This document shows, piece after piece, positions 28,265-37,884 of a DNA stretch of 64,000 nt (positions are counted from its first letter, which is position 1; every line of letters begins with the position of its first letter). The translations under genes were made by a program, and so were the position numbers. Location of the stretch: the NCBI RefSeq assembly GCF_034120055.1, contig NZ_CP139368.1:3038001-3102000 (forward strand). Direction: 5' to 3'. The stretch comes from Microbacterium rhizosphaerae. GTDB lineage: Bacteria; Actinomycetota; Actinomycetes; Actinomycetales; Microbacteriaceae. The notes below the pieces were generated by a model that worked only from the letters and a program-made list of their open reading frames with translations, ran no database searches and was not told where the DNA came from.

Positions 28265-28945
28265 TTGGCACAGCTCTTGGTCTTCAGCTCCGCGCCCGGC
28301 GGGAGCCTCGCGTTGCCGGCGCTCGAACTTCTGAGCCACCGCGTCCGCCAGATTCCCGCCCAGACCGCACAGCTCGCGAGTGCGCCCGGCGCCGACGTCG
28401 TCTTCATGGACGGTCGCAACGACCTCGCGCAGGCGAAGGCGCTGTGCCGGATCCTCGCGACCACGGGACACGAGGCGCCGGTCGTCCTCATCGTCACCGA
28501 GGGCGGGCTCGCCGCCGTCACGAGCGAGTGGGGCGTCGACGACGTCGTGCTCGTGAGCGCGGGCCCCGCCGAGGTGGATGCGCGCATCCGGCTCGTCATC
28601 GGACGTGCCGCGGCCGCGGCGTCGGCCGACACCAGCATCCAGACCAGCGGCATCACGATCGACGAAGCGTCCTACTCGGCCAAGGTCGGCGGTCGCGCCC
28701 TCGACCTCACGTACAAGGAGTTCCAGCTCCTGCACTTCTTCGCGACCCATCCGTCGCGCGTCTTCACCCGCGAGCAGCTGCTCAGCGAGGTCTGGGGATA
28801 CGACTACTTCGGCGGAACGCGGACCGTCGATGTGCATGTCCGGCGGCTGCGGGCCAAGCTCGGCGACCTCGAGCAGCTCATCGGCACCGTGCGCAACGTC
28901 GGCTACCGGTTCAACGTGCACGAGGAAGAGCCCATCGCGGGCTGA
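28265..28945 (+). CDS. glnR: GlnR-type global nitrogen regulator (OmpR family)
   Basis: A 226-residue orphan OmpR-family regulator. Its closest match in memory is mycobacterial and Streptomyces GlnR: shared blocks are [63 protein letters not shown] and the DNA-binding domain [13 protein letters not shown] to [23 protein letters not shown]. GlnR lacks normal receiver phosphorylation and has no cognate kinase, which fits its solitary position. It activates nitrogen-assimilation genes at sites with gTnAC-N6-GaAAC. The start is the rare TTG 28265, chosen because GGGAGG precedes it by four bases and the protein then begins [13 protein letters not shown]. Two candidate sites lie at 55172 and 63438. 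Confidence 0.9.
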   Translation: MAQLLVFSSAPGGSLALPALELLSHRVRQIPAQTAQLASAPGADVVFMDGRNDLAQAKALCRILATTGHEAPVVLIVTEGGLAAVTSEWGVDDVVLVSAGPAEVDARIRLVIGRAAAAASADTSIQTSGITIDEASYSAKVGGRALDLTYKEFQLLHFFATHPSRVFTREQLLSEVWGYDYFGGTRTVDVHVRRLRAKLGDLEQLIGTVRNVGYRFNVHEEEPIAG

Positions 28946-28992
28946 TTCCCGCTGTTAACCCGCGCGTCGCAAGCGCCTGCAATGATGTGGGG

Positions 28993-31158
28993 ATGATCGA
29001 ATCCGAGGTGCTCGATGCCGGTCTCGGCGATGCGGACGACGACGACTTCGACCTGGAGGAGGCGTACGACTCCGAGCTGCCGGAGAACCGCTACCTGGAC
29101 CGCGAGCTGAGCTGGCTCGCGTTCAACCAGCGCGTGCTCGAGCTGGCCGAGGACCCGACGCAGCCGATCCTGGAGCGTGCCAACTTCCTCGCGATCTTCG
29201 GCAGCAACCTCGACGAGTTCTTCATGGTGCGCGTCGCCGGTCTGAAGCGCCGCATCATCACGGGCCTCGCCATCCCGACGAACGTGGGCCGCTCCCCCCA
29301 GGACGTGCTGGCGGACATCTCGGGCGAGGCGCACCGGCTGCAGCTGCGTCACGCGGACATCTGGCAGAACCTCGTGCGGCCGGGTCTCGCCGATGCCGGC
29401 ATCCACATCACGACGTGGGATGCGCTCACCGCCGACGAGCGCGACGATCTGTACCGCTACTTCCAGACGCAGGTGTTCCCCGTCCTCATGCCCCTGGCCG
29501 TGGACCCCGCACATCCGTTCCCCTACATCTCCGGGCTGTCGCTGAACCTCGCGATCCGCATCCGCAACGCCCGCACCGGACGCCAGGAGTTCGCCCGCCT
29601 CAAGGTCCCGCCCATGCTTCCCCGCTTCGTCGAGGTGGCACGGACCGAGGAGGGCGTGAGCTATCTGCCGCTCGAGGACCTCATCTCCAACAACCTCGGC
29701 GACCTGTTCCCGGGCATGGAGGTGCTCGACCACCACGCCTTCCGCCTGACGCGCAACGAGGACGTCGTGATCGAGGAGGACGAGACCGAGAACCTCATCC
29801 AGGCGTTGGAGGCCGAGCTGCTCCGCCGCCGTTTCGGGCCGCCCATCCGCCTCGAGGTCACGGACGACATGGATGACGTGACCCTCGACCTCCTCATCAG
29901 CGAGCTCGCCATCACCGAGCAGGAGGTCTACCGCCTCCCCGGCCCGCTCGACCTGCAAGGGCTCTTCGACCTGTCGCGCGTCGACCGGCCGGACCTGAAA
30001 TACCCGCCCCACGTGCCGACGACGCCGCTCGCCTTCCAGCCGGGCGACAACAACGAGCGCGCCGACATCTTCGCGGCGATCCGCAAGGCGGACGTGCTCG
30101 TGCATCACCCGTACGAGTCCTTCGCGACGAGCGTGCAGCTGTTCCTCGAGCAGGCGGCCAAGGACCCGCACGTGCTGGCCATCAAGCAGACGCTGTACCG
30201 CACGTCCGGCGACAGCCCGATCGTGCAGGCGCTGATCGACGCCGCCGAGGCCGGCAAGCAGGTGCTGGCGCTCGTCGAGGTGAAGGCGCGGTTCGACGAG
30301 GCCGCCAACATCGTCTGGGCCCGCAAGCTCGAGAAGGCCGGCGTGCACGTCGTCTACGGCCTCGTCGGCCTGAAGACGCACTGCAAGCTCGCGCTCGTGA
30401 TCCGCCAGGAGGACAACGTCCTGCGCAGCTACAGTCACATCGGCACGGGCAACTACAACCCGAAGACGAGCCGCGTCTACGAGGACTTCGGCCTGTTCAC
30501 CGTCGACGAGCAGGTCGGGCGGGACCTCACCCGGCTGTTCAACGAGCTCAGCGGCTACGCGATCGAGAAGAAGTTCAAGCGGCTCCTGGTCGCTCCCCTG
30601 CACCTGCGCAAGGGCCTGCTCCGGCTGATCGAGCGGGAGCGCCGCAACGCGCTCGCCGGCAAGGAGTCCGGCATCCGCATCAAGGTGAACTCCATCGTCG
30701 ACGAGCAGATCATCGACGCGCTGTACCGTGCGAGCCAGCAAGGGGTTCCCGTCGAGGTCTTCGTGCGCGGCATCTGCGGACTGAAGCCGGGAGTGGAGGG
30801 CCTGAGCGAGAACATCAAGGTACGCAGCATCCTGGGCCGCTACCTGGAGCACTCGCGCATCTTCGCGTTCCGCAACGATGGCGATCCGCAGATCTACATC
30901 GGCAGCGCGGACATGATGCACCGCAACCTCGACCGACGCGTCGAGGCGCTCGTGCGGGTCACCGCGCCGGCGCACATCAAGGAGCTCGAGGACCTCTTCT
31001 CCGTCGCGATGAGCGACGGCACGAGTTCGTGGCACCTGGGACCCGACGGGGAGTGGACGAGGCACCGCGTCGACGACGAGGGCAAGCCGCTCGTCGACCT
31101 GCAGGACAGGACGATGCGCGCGGTGCACCGTCGGCGCCGCGCGCGGGCGGTGCGATGA
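28993..31158 (+). CDS. ppk: polyphosphate kinase 1 (RNA-degradosome type)
   Basis: PPK1 polymerises the gamma phosphate of ATP into polyphosphate and works reversibly. The 721-residue protein has the N-terminal domain start [19 protein letters not shown] after an acidic tail of about 30 residues, and two phospholipase-D-like catalytic domains. The autophosphorylated histidine is in [24 protein letters not shown] and the second conserved histidine region is [22 protein letters not shown] 28993 gives the expected start. It is 47 bases after glnR and overlaps the Nudix gene by four bases, linking polyphosphate metabolism with nitrogen and phosphate regulators nearby. Confidence 0.95.
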   Translation: MIESEVLDAGLGDADDDDFDLEEAYDSELPENRYLDRELSWLAFNQRVLELAEDPTQPILERANFLAIFGSNLDEFFMVRVAGLKRRIITGLAIPTNVGRSPQDVLADISGEAHRLQLRHADIWQNLVRPGLADAGIHITTWDALTADERDDLYRYFQTQVFPVLMPLAVDPAHPFPYISGLSLNLAIRIRNARTGRQEFARLKVPPMLPRFVEVARTEEGVSYLPLEDLISNNLGDLFPGMEVLDHHAFRLTRNEDVVIEEDETENLIQALEAELLRRRFGPPIRLEVTDDMDDVTLDLLISELAITEQEVYRLPGPLDLQGLFDLSRVDRPDLKYPPHVPTTPLAFQPGDNNERADIFAAIRKADVLVHHPYESFATSVQLFLEQAAKDPHVLAIKQTLYRTSGDSPIVQALIDAAEAGKQVLALVEVKARFDEAANIVWARKLEKAGVHVVYGLVGLKTHCKLALVIRQEDNVLRSYSHIGTGNYNPKTSRVYEDFGLFTVDEQVGRDLTRLFNELSGYAIEKKFKRLLVAPLHLRKGLLRLIERERRNALAGKESGIRIKVNSIVDEQIIDALYRASQQGVPVEVFVRGICGLKPGVEGLSENIKVRSILGRYLEHSRIFAFRNDGDPQIYIGSADMMHRNLDRRVEALVRVTAPAHIKELEDLFSVAMSDGTSSWHLGPDGEWTRHRVDDEGKPLVDLQDRTMRAVHRRRRARAVR

Positions 31159-32093
31159 CGGACACCGCTGTCTACGCCGCCGGCGGTGTCGTGTGGCGCC
31201 GCGTGGACGGCAAGCTGATGATCCTCGTGATCCATCGCACGGCGTACGCCGACGTCACCCTCCCGAAGGGAAAGGTCGACCCGGGCGAGACGCTGGCCGA
31301 GACCGCGGTGCGCGAGATCCTCGAAGAGACGGGGATCCGCGTGGCCCTGGGCATCCCGGTCGGAGTCTCGAGATATCGGATGCCGAGCAAGCGCCAGAAG
31401 ATCGTCCACTACTGGGCCGCCGAGGCCACCGACGATGCCATCCGGTCGTCCGTGTTCGTGCCGAACAAGGAGATCGCGGCGCTCGAGTGGGTCACCCCGA
31501 AGCGAGCCCGCGGCTACCTCAGCTATCCGGTGGACGTCGAGATCCTCGAGAACTTCCTCAAGTTCGTCGGCGACGGCGTGCTCGAGACGTTCCCCGTGGT
31601 CGTGCTGCGGCACTCGCGCTCCGTGCCGCGCGAGGGGTGGAAGCAGGCCGACATGCTTCGTCCGCTGAGCGCACGCGGTGCGCGTCAGGCCAAGTCCGTC
31701 GCCGGCCCGCTGCAGGCGTTCGGCGTGCGCAAGATCATCTCGAGCGACGCCGTGCGGTGCGTGACGACCGTCACCCCGCTGGCGGCGGCGACGGGCCGAC
31801 GCATCGAGCGCACACCGCTCCTGGGGCAGGACGCCTGGGAGAAGGGCGAGGCCGACGTGCGGGCCGTCATCGGCAAGCGCGTGCGCAAGCGCACACCGGC
31901 CGTCCTGTGCAGCCACGGCCCTGTGCTGCCGGACATCCTCAGCGAGATCGCCCTCGCGACCGGCACACTGCGCGGCTCGTACCTCGGCAGCGCGTCGGCG
32001 CTCGAGATGGGCGCGTTCTCGGTCGTCCACCTGTCGGCGACCAACCCCGGCTCCGGCATCGTCGCGATCGAGACGCACGAACCGAAGGACTGA
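31155..32093 (+). CDS. Nudix hydrolase fused to a histidine phosphatase domain (MutT1-like)
   Basis: A 312-residue two-domain protein. Residues about 1-140 are a Nudix hydrolase with the box [23 protein letters not shown]. Residues about 148-312 are a histidine-phosphatase domain beginning [12 protein letters not shown], followed by [14 protein letters not shown] and [13 protein letters not shown]. In mycobacteria this architecture is MutT1, which clears 8-oxo-GTP and diadenosine polyphosphates. The start ATG 31155 overlaps the ppk stop (ATGA), consistent with co-expression and a role in polyphosphate or nucleotide housekeeping. Substrate preference cannot be read from the sequence. Confidence 0.9.
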   Translation: MTDTAVYAAGGVVWRRVDGKLMILVIHRTAYADVTLPKGKVDPGETLAETAVREILEETGIRVALGIPVGVSRYRMPSKRQKIVHYWAAEATDDAIRSSVFVPNKEIAALEWVTPKRARGYLSYPVDVEILENFLKFVGDGVLETFPVVVLRHSRSVPREGWKQADMLRPLSARGARQAKSVAGPLQAFGVRKIISSDAVRCVTTVTPLAAATGRRIERTPLLGQDAWEKGEADVRAVIGKRVRKRTPAVLCSHGPVLPDILSEIALATGTLRGSYLGSASALEMGAFSVVHLSATNPGSGIVAIETHEPKD

Positions 32094-32105
32094 GGCAGAG
32101 CCCGC

Positions 32106-32624
32106 ATGAGTGCGCCGGCGATGACCGCGCTCGAGGACCTGCGCACCGCGTGGGAAGCGGTGCCCGCTGGAACGCGCAGGCGCGAGGTCGCGTGGGCGCT
32201 GCTGCGGGGGCTCGTCGGCGACGTGCCGATCGCGAACCCCTGCCCGTTCTGCGGAGGCCCGCATGGCCCCGTGCAGCTGCCCGGATCGCCGTGGCGGGCG
32301 AGCGTCTCGTACGCCGGCGACCTCGCCGTCGTCGGCGTGGTCCCTTCCGCGGGCGTCGGCGCCTTCGGGCTCGATGCGGAGATCGCCACGGTTGCCTGTG
32401 GTCTCGGCGTGCGCGCGTGGACGCGCGTCGAGGCGGCGCTGAAGGCGGACGGCCGCGGCATCCGGGTCGATCCGCAGACCGTCGTCGTGACCGGGGATGC
32501 GGACGGGTGGAGCGCGGTCGTGCCGGGTCCGGACGCCGAGCCGCGTGTCTTTCGCGGACGGGATGCTGCGGCCCCCGCCGGCGTGCTCATCAGCGTCGCT
32601 CTGCGCGAGCTCTCCCACGGATAG
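32106..32624 (+). CDS. 4'-phosphopantetheinyl transferase superfamily protein
   Basis: A 172-residue protein that resembles Sfp-type phosphopantetheinyl transferases, which load the phosphopantetheine arm of CoA onto carrier domains. Visible landmarks: NPCPFCGGPHGPVQL, ASVSYAGDLAVVGVV, the acidic pair in AFGLDAEI (family GxDxE) and WTRVEAALKADGRGIRVDP (family WxxKEAxxKAxGxG). The usual lysine of WxxKE is valine here, while the glutamate remains. It is shorter than typical Sfp (about 230), so activity is likely but not certain. It follows the Nudix gene by 12 bases and converges on the Pls/M1 operon, whose carrier domain is an obvious possible target. Confidence 0.7.
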   Translation: MSAPAMTALEDLRTAWEAVPAGTRRREVAWALLRGLVGDVPIANPCPFCGGPHGPVQLPGSPWRASVSYAGDLAVVGVVPSAGVGAFGLDAEIATVACGLGVRAWTRVEAALKADGRGIRVDPQTVVVTGDADGWSAVVPGPDAEPRVFRGRDAAAPAGVLISVALRELSHG

Positions 32625-32627
32625 CCG

Positions 32628-33899
32628 TCACGGCAGGGCGGGCAGCGGCAGGCGGTCGATCCACTGCTCCAGCAGGCCGCTCTGGCCCGTGCCCGCGACG
32701 AGAGCCCGGAAGTCGTCGGTCGTGACGAGGCTGTGCCGGTGCCGTCCGGTCCACGCCCGCAGGAGGTCGAAGAACGCCGCATCCCCGATGGTCGTGCGCA
32801 GCGCATGCAGCGTGAGGGCGCCGCGCTTGTAGATCACGTCGTCGAACATGCGGTCGGGCCCCGGGTCGGTGATCAGCAGATCCTGCGGCATGCCCTTCAG
32901 GCGCGCGTGGTGCCAGCGGGCGAGATGGTCGGCGGTCACCCCTCCCGACGCCTCCGACCAGATCCATTCGGCGTAGCACGCGAACCCCTCGTTGAGCCAG
33001 ATGTCCTCCCAGCGCGCGAGGCCGACGCTGTTGCCGAACCACTGGTGAGCCAGCTCGTGGGCGACGAGCCGATGGGATGCCGCATCCAGATGATTGGCTC
33101 CGAAGGTCGCCAGACCCTGCGCCTCCAGCGGGATCTCCAGCTCGTCGGGCGTGATCACGATCGTGCACGCCTCCTGCGGGTAGGCGCCGAACGCGTCCGC
33201 GAAGACCTGCAGCATCCGCGGCACGTCGGCGAACGCCGCACGCACCGGGGCCGCGAGCGCCGCGGGGTGGGCGAGGGTGATGGGGACGGGTCCGTAGAGA
33301 ACCGTCTCGCGATACATGCCGATGTGCGCCGCGACGAGGTAGGTCGCGGTGGGGACACGGGACTCGAAGATCGCGGTGGTCAGGCCGCCCGTGCGGCCGA
33401 CCGAGGTGCGGACGCCCGTCGCGATCGGGGTGTACGGGGCGTCGGTGCGCAGCGTGATGCGGTACGAGGCCCGGTCGTCGGGACGGTCGTTGCACGGGAA
33501 CCAGGTCGGGGCTCCGATGGGCTGCGAGGCGACCAGCGCGCCGTCCTCGAGCTCCTCCCATCCGATCGCCCCCCATCGCGTACGCCGGGGCGCGGGGGCG
33601 CCGGCGTAGGCGATGTCCACCGAGAATGCCTCACCCGCCCGCAGCGGGGCCGGGGGCGTCACACGCAGGGTGCGCTGACTCTGCCGGAACGTCGTGCGGC
33701 GGTCGCCGTCGACCCGCACGCGGGAGGCGCGCAGACCGATGAAGTCGAGCGAGAACGACGGCAGCGGCTGGGCGGCGATCGCGTTGACGATCGCCCGACC
33801 CTCGAGGCGGTTGACGCGCACGCGATACGACAGGTCGAGCTCGTACGACTCCACGTCGAAGGACGGGTCGCCGCTCTGTGGCGTGTACCGGTCGCTCAC
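32628..33899 (-). CDS. M1 family zinc metallopeptidase coupled to the Pls-like synthetase
   Basis: A 423-residue gluzincin. The beta-sandwich N-terminal domain (YELDLSYRVRVNRLEGRAIVNA) is followed by the catalytic domain with HELAHQWFG, then NEGFACYAEW, giving the two histidines and the distal glutamate of the zinc site. The exopeptidase GAMEN loop is replaced by PLEAQGLATFGANHL, as in many actinobacterial M1 proteins. The C-terminal helical domain of full-length aminopeptidase N (about 870 residues) is missing. I start at GTG 33899, whose GTGA overlaps the synthetase stop by four bases. That coupling suggests a role on the same product; M1-like metallopeptidases are known to degrade epsilon-poly-lysine in producers. 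Confidence 0.88.
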   Translation of the reverse strand: MSDRYTPQSGDPSFDVESYELDLSYRVRVNRLEGRAIVNAIAAQPLPSFSLDFIGLRASRVRVDGDRRTTFRQSQRTLRVTPPAPLRAGEAFSVDIAYAGAPAPRRTRWGAIGWEELEDGALVASQPIGAPTWFPCNDRPDDRASYRITLRTDAPYTPIATGVRTSVGRTGGLTTAIFESRVPTATYLVAAHIGMYRETVLYGPVPITLAHPAALAAPVRAAFADVPRMLQVFADAFGAYPQEACTIVITPDELEIPLEAQGLATFGANHLDAASHRLVAHELAHQWFGNSVGLARWEDIWLNEGFACYAEWIWSEASGGVTADHLARWHHARLKGMPQDLLITDPGPDRMFDDVIYKRGALTLHALRTTIGDAAFFDLLRAWTGRHRHSLVTTDDFRALVAGTGQSGLLEQWIDRLPLPALP

Positions 33900-36800
33900 G
33901 ACGACTGGTACGAGCGGACCTTCACCGCACGCCAGGGGCCGATCGGGTTGCCGCTCCATCTGCTGCCCACCGGCACGGTCTCGCCGCGCATGACGAGGGA
34001 CGCGGGGCCGACCGTGGCGTGGGCGCCGATCGTGGCTGCGGGCAGGATCACGCTGTGCGGGCCGAGGGTCGCTCCGACCTCGAGTTCGACGGCATCCATG
34101 CTCATGATTCGATCATGGAACAGGTGGGTCTGCACAACGCACCCGCGGTTCACGGTCGCGCCGTCGCCGAGCGTGACGAGATCGGGCTCCGGCAGCCAGT
34201 AGCTGTCGCACCAGACCCCGCGGCCGATCGTGGAGCCGAGGCTGCGCAGCCACATGGCGAGGGCCGGCGTGCCGGTGGCCGCACGGGCGAACCAGGGAGC
34301 GGCCACCATCTCGGTGAAGGTGTCGGACACCTCGGTGCGCCAGACGAAGCTCGACCAGAGAGGCTTCTCCCCCGCGTGGATCGGGCCGACGACGATCCAC
34401 TTCACGATCGTCGACACCGCGGCCGCGAGCGCCCCGGCGACGAGCATGATCAGTCCCGACAGCACGAGCGTCCACCAGGGCCCGATCGTCTCGACGAGCG
34501 CGGCCAGCGCGAACAGGACGAGCAGGCCGATGGCGCACGTCACGAACACGGGGATGACGCGGCACAGCTCCCACAGGGAGCGCGCCACCTTCAGGCGCAG
34601 CGGCGGGTTGTAGGTGCGGGAGTCGTCGCCCGCGGCCGACAGCCGCCGCAGGCGCACGGCCGGCGAGCCGAGCCACGACGACCCGGGCTTCGCCTTGACC
34701 GGCGCCGACGAGAGCACGGCGACGAGTCCGTCGCGCGGCACGCGGTGGCCGGGCGCCGCCATCCCCGAGTTGCCGAGGAAGGCGCGCTTGCCGATGCGGA
34801 CCGGCCCGACCCGCAGCCATCCCGCGTGCAGTTCGTAGGAGGCGACCATCGTGTCGTCGGCGAGGAATGCGCCGTCCTCGATGTGCGTCATCGACGGGAT
34901 GAGCAGAACGGTGGATGCCTCGACATCCCGGCCGACGTGGGCGCCCAGCATCCGCAGCCACACGGGCGTGAAGAGGCTCGAGTAGAGCGGGAACAGGATC
35001 GTGCGCGCCGAGTCGAGGAGCCGCTCGGTGGTCCACGCCTGCCACGCGACGCGGCTGCGGACCGGGTACGTGCCCGCGACCAGTCCGATGGACATGAGCC
35101 GCACGAGCACGACGACGAGCACGGCGAACACGACTCCGACGACCAGGGTCGCCGGGATGAGCCAGACGAAAGCTCGGCCCATCGCCTCGCCGAGATCGCC
35201 GGACCCGCGCATCCCGGCCGCGAGCACGAGCGCACCGACGGCGAACGAGACGAGCGGCAGCAGCGCGAGCGTCACGGCCGACACCGCGTACGCATACAGC
35301 CATCGGGTGCGATGGGGCGGGCGCTCGGCCGGCCAGTCGACCGCCGTGCCGCCCACGCGCTCGGCCGGCGAGCCCGCCCAGGTCTGATCCGCCCGCACAC
35401 GCCCGAACACGGCGGAACCGGGGGCGATCTCGGCGCGCCTGCCGATGCGGGTCCCCGGCGCGAGGGTGCTGCGGGCGCCCACGGTCGCCTGCGCGCCGAT
35501 GCGGATGCCGCCGACGCGCAGCACGTCGCCGTCGATCCAGTAGCCGCGCAGGTCGACCTCGGGTTCGACGGATGCGCCGTCGCCGATCTCGAGCATCCCG
35601 GTGATGGGCGGCATCGTGTGCATGTCGACGTCCCGCCCGATCCGCGCACCCAGCGCGCGGGCGTAGTACGTCACCCACGGCGCGCCGGCGAGGCCGACGG
35701 CATCCACCTGATCCGAGATCTGCTCGGCCAGCCACAGCCGCATGTGCACGGCGCCGCCGCGCGGGTAGTCGCCGGCAGCGAGGCCGACCAGGAGCAGGCG
35801 CGCCGCTGCGACCGACACCGCCATGCGGCCGAACGGCGTCGCGAAGATCACGAGACCGATGATGATCGCCCACCACGGCGCCGAAGGCAGGGCCTCGAAG
35901 CCGGGCACGAGCCGCAGCAGCGAGCTCGCGGTCAGGAGGTACAGCAGCCATCGGACGCCGGTGAGGATGAACAGCGGGACGCCGGCGAGAGTCTGCACCC
36001 ACTGGGTCGTGCGCGGGGTCGGCGCGGGACGGTGGAAGGCCACCTCGTCCTCAGAGTCGAGGAAGGGTCCGAGAGCCTTGGCCATCGCCCCGAGGCGCGG
36101 TACGTCGTAGATGTCGGCGACGGAGAACTCGGGCACCTTCACGCGCAGGCGCGAGACGAGCTGGGCCGCCGCGAGGGAGCCGCCGCCGAGGTCGAAGAAG
36201 TCCGCCTTGCGATCGGGGACGGGGATGCCCAGCACGGCCTGCCACTGCTCGGCGAGCCAGGCCTCGGCGGGGCTGAGTCCCGGCGCGGGCGCCTCGACGC
36301 CGGGCAGGGGCCACGGCAGCGCCGCGCGGTCGACCTTGCCCGACGTGCGCACGGGCAGCTCGTCGACGACGGCCAGCAGGGGGACGATCGCCGCGGGGAG
36401 CCGTTCGGCCAGGTGCGCACGCGCCGCCGCGCGGTCGAAGCCCGACGCATCCCCCGCGGCGACCGCCAGGTAGCCGACGAGCACCGGGACGCCCGCCTCC
36501 GTCGTGCGCACGGCCGCGGCTGCGCCGCTCACTCCGGGCAGATCCTGCAGGGCGGATTCGACCTCGCCGAGCTCGATACGCCGGCCGCCGACCTTGACCT
36601 GGTCGTCGGCGCGGCCCTGGAAGATCAGTCCTTCGGGCTCGTAGCGCGCGAGGTCGCCGGAGCGGTAGGCGCGCTCCCACCCGAGCGCGGGCATCGGCGC
36701 GTACTTCTCGCGATCCTTCGCCGGGTCCAGGTAGCGCGCGAGCCCCACGCCGCCGATGATGAGCTCGCCGGCCTCTCCCGGCGCCACCCGCCGGCCCTCG

Positions 36801-37882
36801 GCATCCACGACGGCCAGTGCCCAGCCGTCGAGCGGCAGCCCGATCCGAACGGGACCGACGCCGTCCATCATCGACGCGCACGCGACGACCGTCGCCTCCG
36901 TCGGCCCGTACGTGTTCCACACCTCGCGGCCCTCGGCCACGAGCCGGGCCGCGAGCTCCGGCGGCACGGCCTCGCCGCCGAAGATGAGCAGGCGCACGTT
37001 CTCGATCGACTCCACGGGCCACATCGCCGCGAGGGTCGGCACCGTCGAGACGACCGTGATGCCCTGGCGGATGAGCCAGGGAGCGAGGTCCTCGCCGGAC
37101 CGCACGAGGGCGCGCGGCGCGGGCACGAGGCACGCGCCGTGGCGCCAGGCGAGCCACATCTCCTCACACGAGGCGTCGAACGCCACTGACAGGCCGGCCA
37201 GCACCCGGTCGCCGGGGCCGAGCGGCGCGTCCCGCAGGAACAGGCCCGCCTCCGCATCCGCGAACGCGGCCGCGGACCGGTGGGAGACTGCCACGCCTTT
37301 GGGCACGCCGGTCGATCCGGACGTGAAGATGATCCAGGCATCGTCGGCAGGCGTCGGCGGGTCCGAGGGAGCGGCCCGCGTGCCGGGACGCGGCGCCTGC
37401 CCGTCGAACAGCGGCGACACGACGACCTCGGCCGCGACACCCGCGGCGACGTCCTCTGCGACCGGCGTGTACACGCCTCCCGCACCGATGATGCCCCGCA
37501 CCTTCGCCTCCCCGAACACGAGGCGCGCGCGCTCGTCGGGGTCGTCCGCATCGACCGGCACGTACGCGGCGCCGGCCGCGATCACCCCGAGGATCGAGAC
37601 GTACAGCTCCTTGGCGCCCGACGGCACGCGCACGCCGACGCGGTCGCCGCGCCGGACGCCGGCATCCTGCAGCCGCGCCGCCGTTGCGCCGACAGAGGCC
37701 ATCAGCTCGCGATAGCTGAGGACGACGGATCCGTCGTCGATGGCGGATGCTTCGGGATGCCGACGCGCCGTGTCGCGCAGGATGTCGAGGAGGGTGCGCG
37801 GCGGCGGCGCGGCATCCGTCCGATCCAGCACCCGCTGGCCGTCCTCAGCGGTGGCGGGGCCACCCGGCGCGGCGGAGCCCAC
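33896..37882 (-). CDS. Pls/PosA-family membrane-bound non-ribosomal peptide synthetase
   Basis: A 1328-residue protein with the architecture of poly-amino-acid synthetases such as epsilon-poly-L-lysine synthetase. Residues about 30-525 form an adenylation domain: A3 core FTSGSTGVPKG at 187-197, YGPTE near 325, GDLARY near 409, and the catalytic lysine in RTSGKVDR near 516. A carrier domain follows with the pantetheine serine near 569 (DFFDLGGGSLAAAQ). The remaining 700 residues carry about six membrane helices and left-handed beta-helix repeats (VGARSTLAPGTRIGRRAEIAPG) in three tandem blocks, the part that links monomers in Pls. The adenylation pocket begins D-A-x-x-E (FDASCEEM), an acidic residue that could suit a basic amino acid. 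The start GTG 37882 lacks a clear ribosome-binding site but follows the upstream stop by two bases. Confidence 0.88.
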   Translation of the reverse strand: MGSAAPGGPATAEDGQRVLDRTDAAPPPRTLLDILRDTARRHPEASAIDDGSVVLSYRELMASVGATAARLQDAGVRRGDRVGVRVPSGAKELYVSILGVIAAGAAYVPVDADDPDERARLVFGEAKVRGIIGAGGVYTPVAEDVAAGVAAEVVVSPLFDGQAPRPGTRAAPSDPPTPADDAWIIFTSGSTGVPKGVAVSHRSAAAFADAEAGLFLRDAPLGPGDRVLAGLSVAFDASCEEMWLAWRHGACLVPAPRALVRSGEDLAPWLIRQGITVVSTVPTLAAMWPVESIENVRLLIFGGEAVPPELAARLVAEGREVWNTYGPTEATVVACASMMDGVGPVRIGLPLDGWALAVVDAEGRRVAPGEAGELIIGGVGLARYLDPAKDREKYAPMPALGWERAYRSGDLARYEPEGLIFQGRADDQVKVGGRRIELGEVESALQDLPGVSGAAAAVRTTEAGVPVLVGYLAVAAGDASGFDRAAARAHLAERLPAAIVPLLAVVDELPVRTSGKVDRAALPWPLPGVEAPAPGLSPAEAWLAEQWQAVLGIPVPDRKADFFDLGGGSLAAAQLVSRLRVKVPEFSVADIYDVPRLGAMAKALGPFLDSEDEVAFHRPAPTPRTTQWVQTLAGVPLFILTGVRWLLYLLTASSLLRLVPGFEALPSAPWWAIIIGLVIFATPFGRMAVSVAAARLLLVGLAAGDYPRGGAVHMRLWLAEQISDQVDAVGLAGAPWVTYYARALGARIGRDVDMHTMPPITGMLEIGDGASVEPEVDLRGYWIDGDVLRVGGIRIGAQATVGARSTLAPGTRIGRRAEIAPGSAVFGRVRADQTWAGSPAERVGGTAVDWPAERPPHRTRWLYAYAVSAVTLALLPLVSFAVGALVLAAGMRGSGDLGEAMGRAFVWLIPATLVVGVVFAVLVVVLVRLMSIGLVAGTYPVRSRVAWQAWTTERLLDSARTILFPLYSSLFTPVWLRMLGAHVGRDVEASTVLLIPSMTHIEDGAFLADDTMVASYELHAGWLRVGPVRIGKRAFLGNSGMAAPGHRVPRDGLVAVLSSAPVKAKPGSSWLGSPAVRLRRLSAAGDDSRTYNPPLRLKVARSLWELCRVIPVFVTCAIGLLVLFALAALVETIGPWWTLVLSGLIMLVAGALAAAVSTIVKWIVVGPIHAGEKPLWSSFVWRTEVSDTFTEMVAAPWFARAATGTPALAMWLRSLGSTIGRGVWCDSYWLPEPDLVTLGDGATVNRGCVVQTHLFHDRIMSMDAVELEVGATLGPHSVILPAATIGAHATVGPASLVMRGETVPVGSRWSGNPIGPWRAVKVRSYQSS

Positions 37883-37884
37883 CG

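Noticed and set aside
33878..37189. A plus-strand open frame of 1103 codons opposite the Pls-like gene
   Set aside because: Composition is typical of an antisense frame (Arg, His, Gly, Pro), and it overlaps the coding strand with clear A-domain motifs. No independent signals.
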